Shown here: positions 9,246 through 20,300 of the stretch, piece after piece
How the letters are laid out: the number at the start of each line of letters is the position of its first letter
Numbering within the stretch: the stretch's first letter is position 1
Source: Discostella pseudostelligera
Taxonomy: Eukaryota; Bacillariophyta; Thalassiosirophyceae; Thalassiosirales; Thalassiosiraceae
Length of the DNA stretch: 35,279 bases
NCBI GenBank assembly: GCA_036940085.1
Contig: JALLBK010000539.1
Span: 1 to 35,279, forward strand
Direction of reading: 5' to 3'
The notes under the pieces: generated by a model
The model's database searches: none
What the model saw: the letters and a program-made list of their open reading frames with translations, nothing else
Told to the model about the DNA's origin: nothing
Made by a program: the position numbers and the translations under genes

Positions 9246-11834
9246 ATGACATACCTACGTCCTGAAATTCGTGGCATGTTCGGAGAGAAAGGCGATTCGC
9301 AAAATTGGTGAGAATTGAGTATCTCTGTTGATTTGTATTCGTATGATTTTTTGTTGCGCGTTCGCAGTGTCAATGAATGTCGCACATTCTCACCCATCAA
9401 TGCTTTCCCACTGACGACTCCTCAACCCATGTCAATTTATTGGCCGATACAAAAAAGGCTCGATGAAACATCCCAATTTCCCAACGGCGTGCCACGTTTT
9501 CAATCCAAAACAGATTGTTTGACCTTCATGAAAGAATACAATAACCACCACGGCGGATCCAATCCAGAACAACCACACTTGATGCACATTTTCACTATGC
9601 TAACTAGTTGGGAACAAATTGAACAAATACTACTCCCCGCAATTGCAAAAGCACGGTCAGAACCATCCTTTGCGAAACAAATACCACGAGAGTACATGAT
9701 CGAGGAACCAACGAATAACGACGCTCAAAATGTATATGAACGACAAGAGTCATGGAATGTCATACGAGATATTAATTATCGGTTGAACCTGCCTATACAT
9801 CGTTGCACTACGCCCACGTCGACAATGAACACACTCAAATATCTCTTCTATCATATGAAATGTGGTATCTTTGTCATGATACGTGATTCCAAGCTACGAA
9901 TATTCGCACCCTTTGTGAATTCAGATTATCGGAATACATGGGGAGACAAACTCACCATTGAGGGTGATGGATCACTCAGCACGTACTACTCAAAGAAAGA
10001 TGGCCTGTATCGAGATGAGGAGGTTGAACCTGACAAAATGAAATGGTGGGCCAATGGAAATATTATATGTAATGAATTGAGCAAGCCGGAGGATCGTGAC
10101 AAAACGCAGTTTTGGGGTGATCATTTCTTGGCTGCGCTTCGAGATATGATTGGTGAGGCATGTCGGGAACGAACATTGCCAGACTGTGAGTTCTTCCTGA
10201 ACAAACGAGATTATCCGCAACTGAAAGTGAATATATCACGTGGTGGAGAGCCGATGGAACCATACGGTTTCATATTTGATAAGGATGATAGAGATCCGGA
10301 ACAAGATGTAGATTTGTTCGAGGAGCACAAATTCAAGAGTTATGCGCCGATTGTCTCGTTCTATGCGGCGAGCCCAACGAGATTTTCTGATATTCCTTGG
10401 CCTTCATCGGAAGATTGGGAAGCGGCATGTGAGTTACTATGTTCATACCTAGCGTTCATTCATGTGTTGTCATAAAATGCCTTAGCGTTATCTCATGGAT
10501 TGGTTTCATCTTCGTTCACTGAAGGTGGTCTTGTCTTTCCTGGATCATTCATTCACACCAAGGACAAGGAAGGGAATGCGGTATTTGGTAGCGAGCCGCG
10601 TGATTTGTTCACAGAAGCCAATTTCAGAAAGTTTGAACGTTCCTGGGATGATGGCCGCGTCGCAACTGCATTCTTCAGAGGTAGGTTGTCAACGAATATC
10701 TTGGTAACAATTACCCCCTGTATTGACAAACACTATGGTCCTCAATTGCTTACTTGTTGGTGCATCAAATATCAGGTACAGCAACTGGCGGAGGAACAAC
10801 AATCGACAATAATCAACGCTTGATGATAGCCCATCTTGGTAGTATCTGGAAAGACGATCCCGAGAAAGGAGGAGATGAGCCATTCCTTGATGCCGCAATT
10901 GTAGGATGGAATATGCGTGATAAGAAGACTGCTGATGGTCCAATGACATTTTTACGGCCAACGAACTTTCGATTCGATGCGGGGAAGCATCACTTCACCC
11001 CCATTTATGAACAGAGTAAATACAAATATCTGATTTATGCAGATGGGCATTGCGCTGCCTGTCGTTATGGATTCATGATGAGGCTTGGTTCTGTGATTCT
11101 CAAGGTAAGTCAAAATATGTATGCATCACGTGCAACAAGCCGACCGATTTGATCTTACAATTCATTCAACGAACCGTTTGTCGATTTAGGTTGCACCAAG
11201 GCAAGTTGCAGACACCATGTGGTATTTCCCACTCCTCGTGCCATACGTCGATCATGTCCCCGTAAAGGCGGATTTGTCTGATTTGGAAGAGAAGATACGC
11301 TGGTGTCGGCAGAACGATGATAAATGTCGTCAAATTGGAGAGAATGCCAAAATCTTTTACGAAAAATTCGTGGCTAGGTGAGAATGATATTCGCAACGCG
11401 CCTACCTCTCTGATTTGACCTGCAGTTTGTATGAGACTTCTTATTACTTACACGCTTGTTCTGCCTTCAACTAAAGAAATTCATTGCTAGACTATGTTGA
11501 AATGATATGCAAGCAAATATCAAAACGGTTCGTCAAACCACCAAGTTGGTGGACACCACCCACACCCGAGGCTCCACCTCCAACATTGCGCAAACCCGAC
11601 CTGAAATGCTATGAAGATAAGAAGACGGGAAACAGTCGGCTGTGTGTTCGTTGTCAGGAGGAGGAGGACGAAGAAGAAAGAGCGAGGCTGGAAGATGAAG
11701 AGAAGGAGAGGGCAGAGCAGAAGGATAAGATCGACGTTAGACAGAAGGCTCGTGAACGGATGAAGAGGAAGTTTGCTGAAGATAAGAAGAAGAAGGAGGA
11801 AGATGCTGTAAAACGCGGGAAGGTAACAAAATAG
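9246..11834 (+). CDS. CAP10 / GT90-family glycosyltransferase
   Basis: Six exons (9246-9307, 9368-10428, 10486-10680, 10776-11104, 11190-11377, 11477-11834) give 730 aa with phases agreeing at every join. Introns are 57-99 bp, GT-AG. GT90 enzymes (protein O-glucosyl/xylosyltransferases, fungal CAP10) transfer sugars from UDP-sugars. Typical motifs run in order: CEFFLNKRDYPQLK with a following EPYGF; FRGTATGGG...NNQRL spanning intron 3; YLIYADGHCAACRYGFMM...GSVILKVAPRQ; and FYEKFVAR...LLDYVEMI. No signal peptide or TM is visible, although most cellular GT90 enzymes act in the ER/Golgi, so an upstream exon may be missing (possible at 9006-9115). The last 60 residues are a Glu/Lys-rich coiled-coil-like tail ending in basic clusters, not part of the usual domain. 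Family membership is strong; sugar and acceptor are unknown. Confidence 0.83.
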
Positions 11835-11927
11835 AAGCTATGTTAGATACTTTTTGTAATTGCTGTATCCTCGTCCTAGAGGATGTATTGCATTCAAACG
11901 ATGGGTTCGTCATAAATTTATGGGCAT

Positions 11928-12665
11928 TCATATTCCGTGGTTGATATTGAAACAAAACCGAGGCAGAGAAGTAATATTACTATCATAGCTGAATTGGTTG
12001 CTTTCCCATATTCCGGCAGTAGCGGTGTTGCTGTCATTGCTACCTTCTCTCGCTAGTATTGGTTGCTGAGGGGGATTAGGAACCGGCACTGGTTTCTTCC
12101 TAGTTTCAATAGACCTTGATCGTTTCTTTGGAGAAGCTACTCCCTTCCCCCCTCCCTTTTCATTCTCTAAAAACCATCGACAAATGGTCGCCGTGGACAC
12201 TTGCGTCCCCGTAGCATCCAGTAATGCTTTTCGATACTCCTCACGTGTCCGATTACTATTCTCCGCATGCATCGATCGTAGAAGCTGAATATCCCGTTCG
12301 GTGAATGATTTAACCCCAATTCCACGTGGTCCCTTCTTGTGAATCTGAGATTTCGGATCAATCAATTTTCCATTCTCAACTTCAGTAATCACCTTCTGGG
12401 CGAATGGTCGTGATATTTTTGCCTCCTTGGCCAATTGTCGTATGGATGTCTTGCCAATGTTCTTTTCTTTCATGGAGAGGTACAGCCGCGCCACTGTCGC
12501 CTTATCCTCGAGAGACTTTGATTTACCGCTTCGATAGGCGCCGCCATGGGTATTGAATTTGAATCCGGCCGCGGTGAGAGAGTCGCTTATTATAGACGAG
12601 CTTGAGTGTACTTGCTGTTCCGGCGGTGGTACTAGGGGCTGTTGTTCGTCCGCCATGGTCGTCAT
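11928..12665 (-). CDS. Transposase-derived double helix-turn-helix protein (Tc1/mariner-like, no DDE domain)
   Basis: This is a single exon of 245 aa, with an ATG at 12665 and a second in frame at 12656 (MADEQQ). Two predicted HTH units are visible. One is about residues 62-95 (VARLYLSM, then IRQLAKEAKISRPFAQKVI). The other is about 120-165 (FTERDIQLLRSM, then REEYRKALLDATG and TATICRWFL). They are linked by a Lys/Gly/Pro/Arg segment (KKGPRG), like the GRPR-type linker between the two halves of Tc1/mariner DNA-binding domains. The protein then becomes low complexity and stops. There is no DDE/DDD catalytic domain, and no terminal inverted repeats were noticed nearby. It may be a domesticated DNA-binding protein or a truncated element. 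It shares a 238-bp divergent promoter with the metalloprotease and ends 93 bp from the glycosyltransferase stop. The family call rests on motif pattern only. Confidence 0.65.
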   Translation of the reverse strand: MTTMADEQQPLVPPPEQQVHSSSSIISDSLTAAGFKFNTHGGAYRSGKSKSLEDKATVARLYLSMKEKNIGKTSIRQLAKEAKISRPFAQKVITEVENGKLIDPKSQIHKKGPRGIGVKSFTERDIQLLRSMHAENSNRTREEYRKALLDATGTQVSTATICRWFLENEKGGGKGVASPKKRSRSIETRKKPVPVPNPPQQPILAREGSNDSNTATAGIWESNQFSYDSNITSLPRFCFNINHGI

Positions 12666-12903
12666 GGTTTGGTTTGTTTTTGGTTTTGGTTGTGGATTTT
12701 GACGGTGTCAGTTTTGGCGCGAACCACTCTCCCCGTGGCGAAAGATTTGGCGGGAGCTTCGTCATCTGGCAACGATTTGGCGGGAACTCGAGAAAAAGGA
12801 CTAAGATTTGGCGGGAACTTTGCCAGCTCAGTGCGACGAAAGATTTGGCGGGAGCACCCCATCACCAAAAGCAAGCAACATCCAACAAATAAAGCAAGCA
12901 AGC
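12666..12903. promoter_or_regulatory. Divergent promoter with an array of E2F-like TTTGGCGGGA elements
   Basis: The region between two start codons contains four near-identical elements in the same orientation. The GATTTGGCGGGA cores begin at 12744, 12774, 12805 and 12842 (spacings 30, 31 and 37 bp), two followed by A (GGGAAC) and two by G (GGGAGC). A fifth, divergent copy (TTTTGGCGCGAACC) is at 12712-12725. TTTGGCGGGAA is the textbook E2F/DP binding site. Binding here is inferred. Confidence 0.7.
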
Positions 12904-15900
12904 ATGACCATGGCCATCATGGCCAACCCTACGCAGAGCCGTCGGCGCCTATTGTGGCTCCTGGGCAACGCAGCTCTCCTCTCGCTATCGCTCTTATCGT
13001 TATCGAGGGTAGACGTAGCGGCATTCCAATCCCAATTCCAATTTCATCCGCCGTCGCCACAATCGGGGAGGTCCGTCGCCGTGACGAGTCGACACAGACA
13101 TCATGGCCCCTTCGTTGGCGTTGGCGTTGGCGTTGGCGTTGGCGGCAACAACAACAATGACAATGGAGAGAATAAGCAGTGGCGCACTACCAAGACAAGG
13201 GTTAGAATAATTAGCACCGCTATGGCTAATGAGAGAATTGAAGAGTTTGACTTTTCCAACAGTAGCAGCCATGACATCGCATACACCCGCTCCTCCGTCG
13301 ATGGTTGCAACAATAGTGACAACGACATAGACAGTCTCGCGCGCCGGCGCTTACTTGTCCTATCTCTGCTGGCAGCATCCACGCCCACCCTTAATATTTT
13401 CCCAGAAAGAGCAAGCGCCATTAGCGCACCATCTTCTACAATTTCAGCAGCAGGAGCAGCAACAACAACAACTTCATCAACAAATGTCCGAATTATCAAA
13501 CCACCACTCGATGAACGCACCTACCTCACCTACACTCTCCCCACAAACAATCTACGAATACTTCTCTGTTCGGACCCCACCACCACATCGGCAGCAGCCT
13601 CCATGTCAGTACACGTCGGGGCATGTTCTGATCCTGTGGAAATACCCGGATTAGCACATTTTTGTGAACATATGTTGTTCCTGGGGACGGAGTTATACCC
13701 TGGTGAAGATTCCTTCTCCAAGTTTTTAAGTTCCAATGGTGAGAAGATGAATGATGATGTTAATGAGTAGAATCGAGATAGAGATTTGAGGAAGAGTGAA
13801 TGTGTTTCTGTTTTTGTTCTAACAAATGCACTTCTTGCATGCCAATGCACGTCTTGCATTGATTTCACAACCAGGAGGTATCAATAATGCATTCACCGAC
13901 TCCGAAAGAACCGTCTACTACTTTGAAATGGATGGCACACTCGACAATCGTGTTGCCGAGGCATTACTACGCTTTGGCTCCTTCTTCAGTGGACCATTAT
14001 TCACCGAAAGTGCTACTGGACGGGAATTGAATGCCATTGATAGTGAAAATTCCAAGAATTTGCAGAATGATATATTTCGTTTGTATGAGCTTGAGAAGGA
14101 TCGGGTGAATTCAGAACATCCGTGAGTTCACCCATGGTTGAGGGACATTGTTTGTCTGGTACATTGCCATCCAACAATTCTAATTCGTTATCGACATTCA
14201 TTCTGGTTCGAACAGCTACAGCAAATTCTTCACCGGGAACAAATTCACACTGCTCGAGGAGACGAAGCGTCAGGGAATCAATTTACGACAAAGGCTCGTG
14301 GACTTCTACGAGCGCTACTATTCCGCCAATCAAATGTCATTGGCTATCGTTGCACCCCAAAGCTTATCACAGCTCGAGAAGTTCGCGTCGGCAGCATTTG
14401 GATCTATCCCTAATCGGAATGTGAGCCCTCCCGAGGATGATTGGGCATTTCGGATACCCCCCTATGGCAGCGGCAAGGCGGGGATAGTTCCAGCGGAGAA
14501 GAGCATTGTGGAAATTGTTCCAATTCAAGAACTTCGGCAGGTGACGATTACTTGGCCGATTGTTTTTTCGTCGAAGGAGGAGAGGACGGAGTTTCGATTA
14601 AATAAGGTGTGTTGTTTGGTCTTGTCATTTCCCTTGATATGCTTTCTAGAAATGATCACTAATGTGAATTCTCTCATCGAATATAGCCGGACTATTTTGT
14701 ATCGTGGCTTCTCGGGCATGAGGGCGTCGGCTCGTTGTTATCGTACATGAAAAAGAAGGGTTGGGCAAACTCTATTGGTGCATCCGATAATGCAAATCTC
14801 TCTGATTTCATTACTTTTGAAGTTACGGTTGAGCTGACGAACAAGGGCCTTGGTGCAATTGATGATGTCTGCGAGGCAATTTTCTCCTATGTTCGCATGC
14901 TTAAGGAAACGCCCATACCAGATTACATCTTTGATGAAAATCTGCAATTAGATGAACTTGAATGGAGATATACCACCAAGGGACCATCGGGGAGCTACGT
15001 TCAATCTCTCGTTACGGCTATGGAACAGTTCCCGCCCTCGTTGTACATTGCTGGCCCACGGAGGTTGGCATTGAAGGAGACAAAGTCTACTTTGCTATCC
15101 AGCGATACTCCTCGGACATCGTTCAAATCAGATGAGCAGCGTGACATCATCAAGACTGCCTGCTCTAATCTCATCGACAGACTCACCGTTGATAACTCCT
15201 TCCTAACGGTATTCAGCAAAACATTTGAGGGAAAGACGAACAAGGTCGAGAAGTGGTACGGAACGCAATACAACGCCCGACCGATTCCTGTCTCGACCTT
15301 GATGAAATGGGAGAATTGTGCTTCCGCGGGCAGCATCGGACTTGCTTACCCTCGAAAAAATGTATTTATCCCCACAGAATCGGGCCTACGCGTGAAGAAG
15401 ATGCCAGTAAAACAATCTGTTCCCAAATCCTTTGAGGAGAAGCTCAAGCCCATTACCCCACCGTCGACCATCCGTGATGATGGCATCGAGGGACGATGGA
15501 CAGTGTACCACAAAATTGACGACAGGTTTGGAAAGCCCAAGGCATTTATGATTTTCCAACTGTTGACGGAGGATTTGTATTCATCACCGAGGAAGGCTAG
15601 TCTAGCATCATTGTACCAACAGTGCGCAGCCGACAAATTGAACGAGTACACTTATGACGCACGCCTCGCTGATCTATCCTATGACCTACAGGTTCTTCCC
15701 CGTGGAGTGAGGCTGACATTTGGCGGATACAGCGAGACTCTGAAATCATTTGCCTCCTATGTAACATCCAAACTGGCAAAGAATCTGAAAGACATGCTGC
15801 CTTCCAACGAAGAGGAATTTGAAAGATATAAGGACAATCTACTACGTGCTCTGTCAGCATTCAATGTGAAGCAACCATACGCGCATGCTATATATTACTC

Positions 15901-16861
15901 TTCATTGACGCAAAAGCCTCGCAACTTTGAATATACCAATGAACAATTAGTCGCGGCACTCGAGGAGACAACGTTAGATCAACTCGTGGACTACGTCAAA
16001 CATCTTTGGTCTAGTGGAAAGGGAGAAGCACTGATACAAGGGAATTACAATAGGGAGGAGGCATTAGACATCGTTGAAACAATTGACAACATCATATCTT
16101 TCAAAACGATTAAATCAAGTCAATATCCTGCTCGACTCAAGGCATTGCCGCTTCCGGTTACCGCACCCAGTACAAATCCAACTCGCTTGTCGATATCTGA
16201 ACCAAATCCATCGAATAACAATGCTGCATCTCACATTACACTTCAATGCCTACGAACAAGCGAACGTGATCACGTTCTCATTGAGGTTCTTAGCGCAATC
16301 ATCGAAGAGCCATTTTACGACGATTTACGAACGAAGCAGCAGCTCGGATATATTGTCTCTTCGGGCGTGAAAGCTGTCGATCAAACCCGATCCCTTTCGG
16401 TTATTGTACAATCGAATGTTGTACCCGCCGAACAAATTACTGCTGCAATGATCAACTTCTTGGATACCGTGAACGACAAACTCCTGACACCGCTTTCCAC
16501 CGTCGATATTGAACTCTTTGTGAAAGGACTGGTCGATAGAAGACTCGAACCCGACAAGCAACTAGCAATTGAGGTTACTCGAAATTGGTCCGAAATCGCC
16601 TCGGGACGTTTCCAATATGATAGACTCCAAGCTGAGGTGGGTGCACTCCTATCCATTACGAAGGAAGACATACTTGACTTTTGGAATGATTTGTATGTGA
16701 AGGAACGCAGGATGTTAATAAGCGAGATTGTGCCTAGAATAGGACCCGTCTCGAAGAAGGTTCCACCTCGCACGAGCGGTTATGCCGGTGGAATTCCTGA
16801 ATCTGTGCTGGGAATTGACGACATTGAGCAACTCAGAGCATATGGAGAATCCAATGTGTAA
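12904..16861 (+). CDS. M16A (insulysin-type) zinc metalloprotease with plastid/thylakoid-like presequence
   Basis: Four exons (12904-13738, 13875-14121, 14216-14606, 14687-16861) give 1215 aa; phases agree. The zinc site is the inverted HxxEH motif, H252-F-C-E-H256. The downstream metal-ligand region RELNAIDSENSKN matches insulin-degrading enzymes. The C-terminal half keeps the EEPFYDDLRTKQQLGYIV block. Such enzymes enclose and degrade small peptides, including cleaved targeting peptides in organelles. The N-terminus is about 200 residues longer than insulysin and looks layered. It has a signal peptide (R13-R15, then Leu-rich) ending V-A-A-F41 (ASAFAP-like), a transit-like stretch with a (Gly-Val)n repeat from a GTTGGC microsatellite, then R147-R149, a hydrophobic run and A-S-A172. 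That last part resembles a twin-arginine thylakoid signal. The protease call is secure; the location is inferred. It is head-to-head with the HTH gene. Confidence 0.92.
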
Positions 16862-17360
16862 AAAAAAACCAATGCGCCAATTATGGATCATTGCCAAGGA
16901 GTGTGCAAATACCCGCCAACTTCTTCTTTATCAAGTATAGATGTAAAATGTAACCAAGTACAAATGTAACCATGCATCCTAGATTTTACTCTAGAGACGG
17001 GGTCAACACCTTTCAGAGAGGCAATTATTAATCTTTACCGTTATTGATGAAGGTAGAATCCAAAATCCAAAAAAACATGCAATCCGTCCGCCATTTTCAT
17101 TTCGCCAAATCATCTCCTTCTTGCCATTCTCAGTTGCCTCTTTCTTCGCCAAAGCGTGGCGGTTTCCCAGAGTTTCCCGCCATATCTTTTGTTGGCAATT
17201 ATTATTGGGCCGCCGGCGGGCGAGGCGCATTCATTTCATTGCCAAGTCTCCAATCGATAGGAAGGGCTTGAGAGATTTGATCGAAGAGTAATATTCGACG
17301 GAGAGGGGGCAGGAACAGAGTTATTCTAGCCGAGCAGCTCCGCTCTACTTTAATTTGGCC
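16862..17360 (+). promoter_or_regulatory. Intergenic: metalloprotease 3' end and COG1-like promoter
   Basis: This is 499 bp between two + strand genes. The first part is A/T-rich 3' flank (A-run at 16861-16868). Closer to the next gene lies TTTCCCGCCATATCTTTT at 17173-17190, the same extended element as at 3504-3520. TTTCGCCAAATCATC lies at about 17099 and a third GCCAAAG core near 17147. No gene was seen. Confidence 0.5.
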
Positions 17361-20300
17361 ATGTCGGGCTTTTATCATGGCTCTGGCATTGGCGGTGGTA
17401 GCAGCAGCGTAGGTGGCGGAGGGGTTGGAGTTGGAGGCGTCGCAACCATGAATTGCCATGCAGCGCGACAACAACAACCCCAGCATCACCAACACCAGCA
17501 ACAACAGCAGCAAGCACCCCAATCCATGACCATTGATGAAATGCGCCTCCTGCACCGTACGGCACTCTCCGAGGCGGAATCGAAACGGACCGAATTGCGT
17601 CTTGTGTTGGCTAGTCGATATCGGGAGCTCGTGGGCAGTTCGGATGAGGTATTGCATATGCGGGAACGTGCCGTGGAGTTGCATACATTAATTGGGGAAT
17701 TACCGACTTTGGTTGATAGGGTTGTGGGGGCTGCCAAGGCATTGGAAAATGATGATGGTGATGGTGATGGTGAGAAGGGGGGTGAAGTGGATGACGGGGA
17801 TGGGGCTGTAGTGGGGGGTGATGATAGTAATGACAATGAGGACAAGAGTTCAAGAAAACTATTTGCCAACGATGATCATCCTGCTCCTGATAACGACGAG
17901 ATGGGTAATTTAGTGGCAATACGAGGCGAATTATCACGTCTACCGCGCGATATTCATCGATGTCTTGACAACAATGATGTTCATGGTGCGGCATCCTCCC
18001 TCATTGCACTCTTTGACATTATTGTTGCATGCTGCAATTGCGGTAGTGGTAGTAGAAGAGGGGATACTGGAGAAGGAGGATCAACATCCGATAGTAGCAG
18101 TGGATCGTCATTGTCATCCTTCCCACTGGCTATCGCCCTGGCATCGTCCTCTGGACCTGTGCTGAGAAGGGACACAACGAGAGACAATAACGCATTACTC
18201 CTACTCGACATGCAAATAAAAATGGTATATTTGCACGTGCAAACATTACCATCACGGACTGTCCTATTGGCACGCAGGGTATTGCTCGAATCTACCGCAG
18301 AAGTTGGAGAGATTGGGACTGGACGAGGGAGGGTCGGTGGAGTAGGAGTACGAAGCGGAGGGGATGGCGCAAAGAGAAATGACATGCATCGACGAAGAGG
18401 CACAGGCGGGGCACATGCCGTAGCCGCGGCATTATCGGCATTGGATCTATTAGATGTTGGTACCACTGATGATCGGTCGTCATCGACACGTGCTACCAAG
18501 CTCATTGATTTGTACTACGAATCCAAAGCCCATCTTCTGGACAAATTATTGAACAAACTTGCACTGCCGTCATCGTCGTCATCATCCTCCAGTACGGTGC
18601 CACCCTCAACAACGTCGTCATCCTTGGATGCTGCAAGCGTGACCCAACGTGCCGAAATAATTTTGAGTAAGATTGTGATGATATTGCAGTATGATGTGAT
18701 ACTGTACCCCTATCAGATATTTGTACTACGGAAATTTCGGATCAATGATAACAACGACGATGGGAAAATAGCAAGGAGAAAGCATGCGGGGAGCGCTGAA
18801 GAAAGCCAAATTATCAATTCCATAATGTCCACCCTCCCCCCCTTCGATCCAGACTTGCTCAAATCCAAGGCCTCACGATTCCTCGAGGCACATCTCCCCC
18901 TAATACGGACCAAGGTAAAGTCCGTATTGATGATCATTGCCGGCACCACCGCTTCACGATTGGGACACATTCGTCAAACATTGTATGATAAGACCGACGG
19001 AGTGGAATGCATTGCGGCATTGGATAGTTGTGATGTATGCACTTGGGAGGAGGCCGTTGGGGGGATGGTAGATATCCGATTGGTCAATCATGGGATGACC
19101 ACTGGCCTTGCTACGACTTCTTCGACAACGAATGCAACTATTGGCGACGATCAGCGGGGCAGGAATGGCCAGGGCAGTACAACCGCCACCATGACACCGC
19201 GTCGATTTTCATTGTGGAGTGCACTCTTCTCCAACACCTTCTCTTCGTTAGTGCATTCACTATTAACATCCTCATTCCACTCGGTACACGCTCGGGTCGT
19301 ATCGACACTGCGAACGTCCCTCGCTCGTGCTCCACCATTTGAATGCATGTTACCCCACGAGGCGCGTCGGAATGCCTTACGCATAGCCTCCGATTTGGAT
19401 GCCAGTTTGCGCAGAGTGAGCGATGATGCGCATGAATTGTTGGTGCACGCTGAAGAGCGGGAGGAGAGTGAACGACGGTTACGACAGAGTTTGTATGTCC
19501 AGACATGTGAGATTATGGGTAGGCTTCTCAATGAATTGCGTAGGATGTTGGTAGTGGGAGGAGGCCGCGACGAGGATGCTACCAAGGTGTTGATCGTTGG
19601 ACGGTTGTGTCATTTACTCAAATTTCGATTAAAGTCCCTCCCGACCTTGTTGGACCCGAATAGTTCTCCCGCGGCAACATATGCCGCAGGCGGCGGAGGA
19701 GGCAAGAGCAACAGCGGTATGATCACGCTTGTGGAATTACGCAGCTCGTTTGATCTAGCAGACGATGACGATGATGGATTGATTAGCTTCGATGAGGCCA
19801 TGGAGGCTATGGAGAGTGCATTTTCTGGCACGCACTCTCATGGCGCCGAGATGGTCCGCGATACACTATTGCTCTCCCATCCTGCCGGCTCCTTTGGCAT
19901 GGGGGAGGATTCAACTACAATAGCAAACCATTCAAATGCATCGTATGCATCATCGACTGCGCACAATAAATCCGCTCCGGAAAATGTAACACTTTCCGAG
20001 TTGGCGTTATTATCGGCGCGGGGGTTGAGACACGATGCATCTGGTCCCGAAAGTGCGTTAGGGACAGTGCAATCGTCATTAGATGGCATTGTTGACCGAT
20101 GTTTCAAGGAGTGGGCACGGGCGGCACTGTCACCATCCTTGAAATCATTCACGAAGACCTTGCGGGAAAACATGGGCGTGGCATCAACTGTATCTGAAGT
20201 AGAATGGCGGAGGTTGCACGGTCTCACCGATAAGGACGATGATGCAATGCTGAAAACAATTCAAGAGGTGAAGGGCGAAGAGAGTAGATTGAACCAATGC

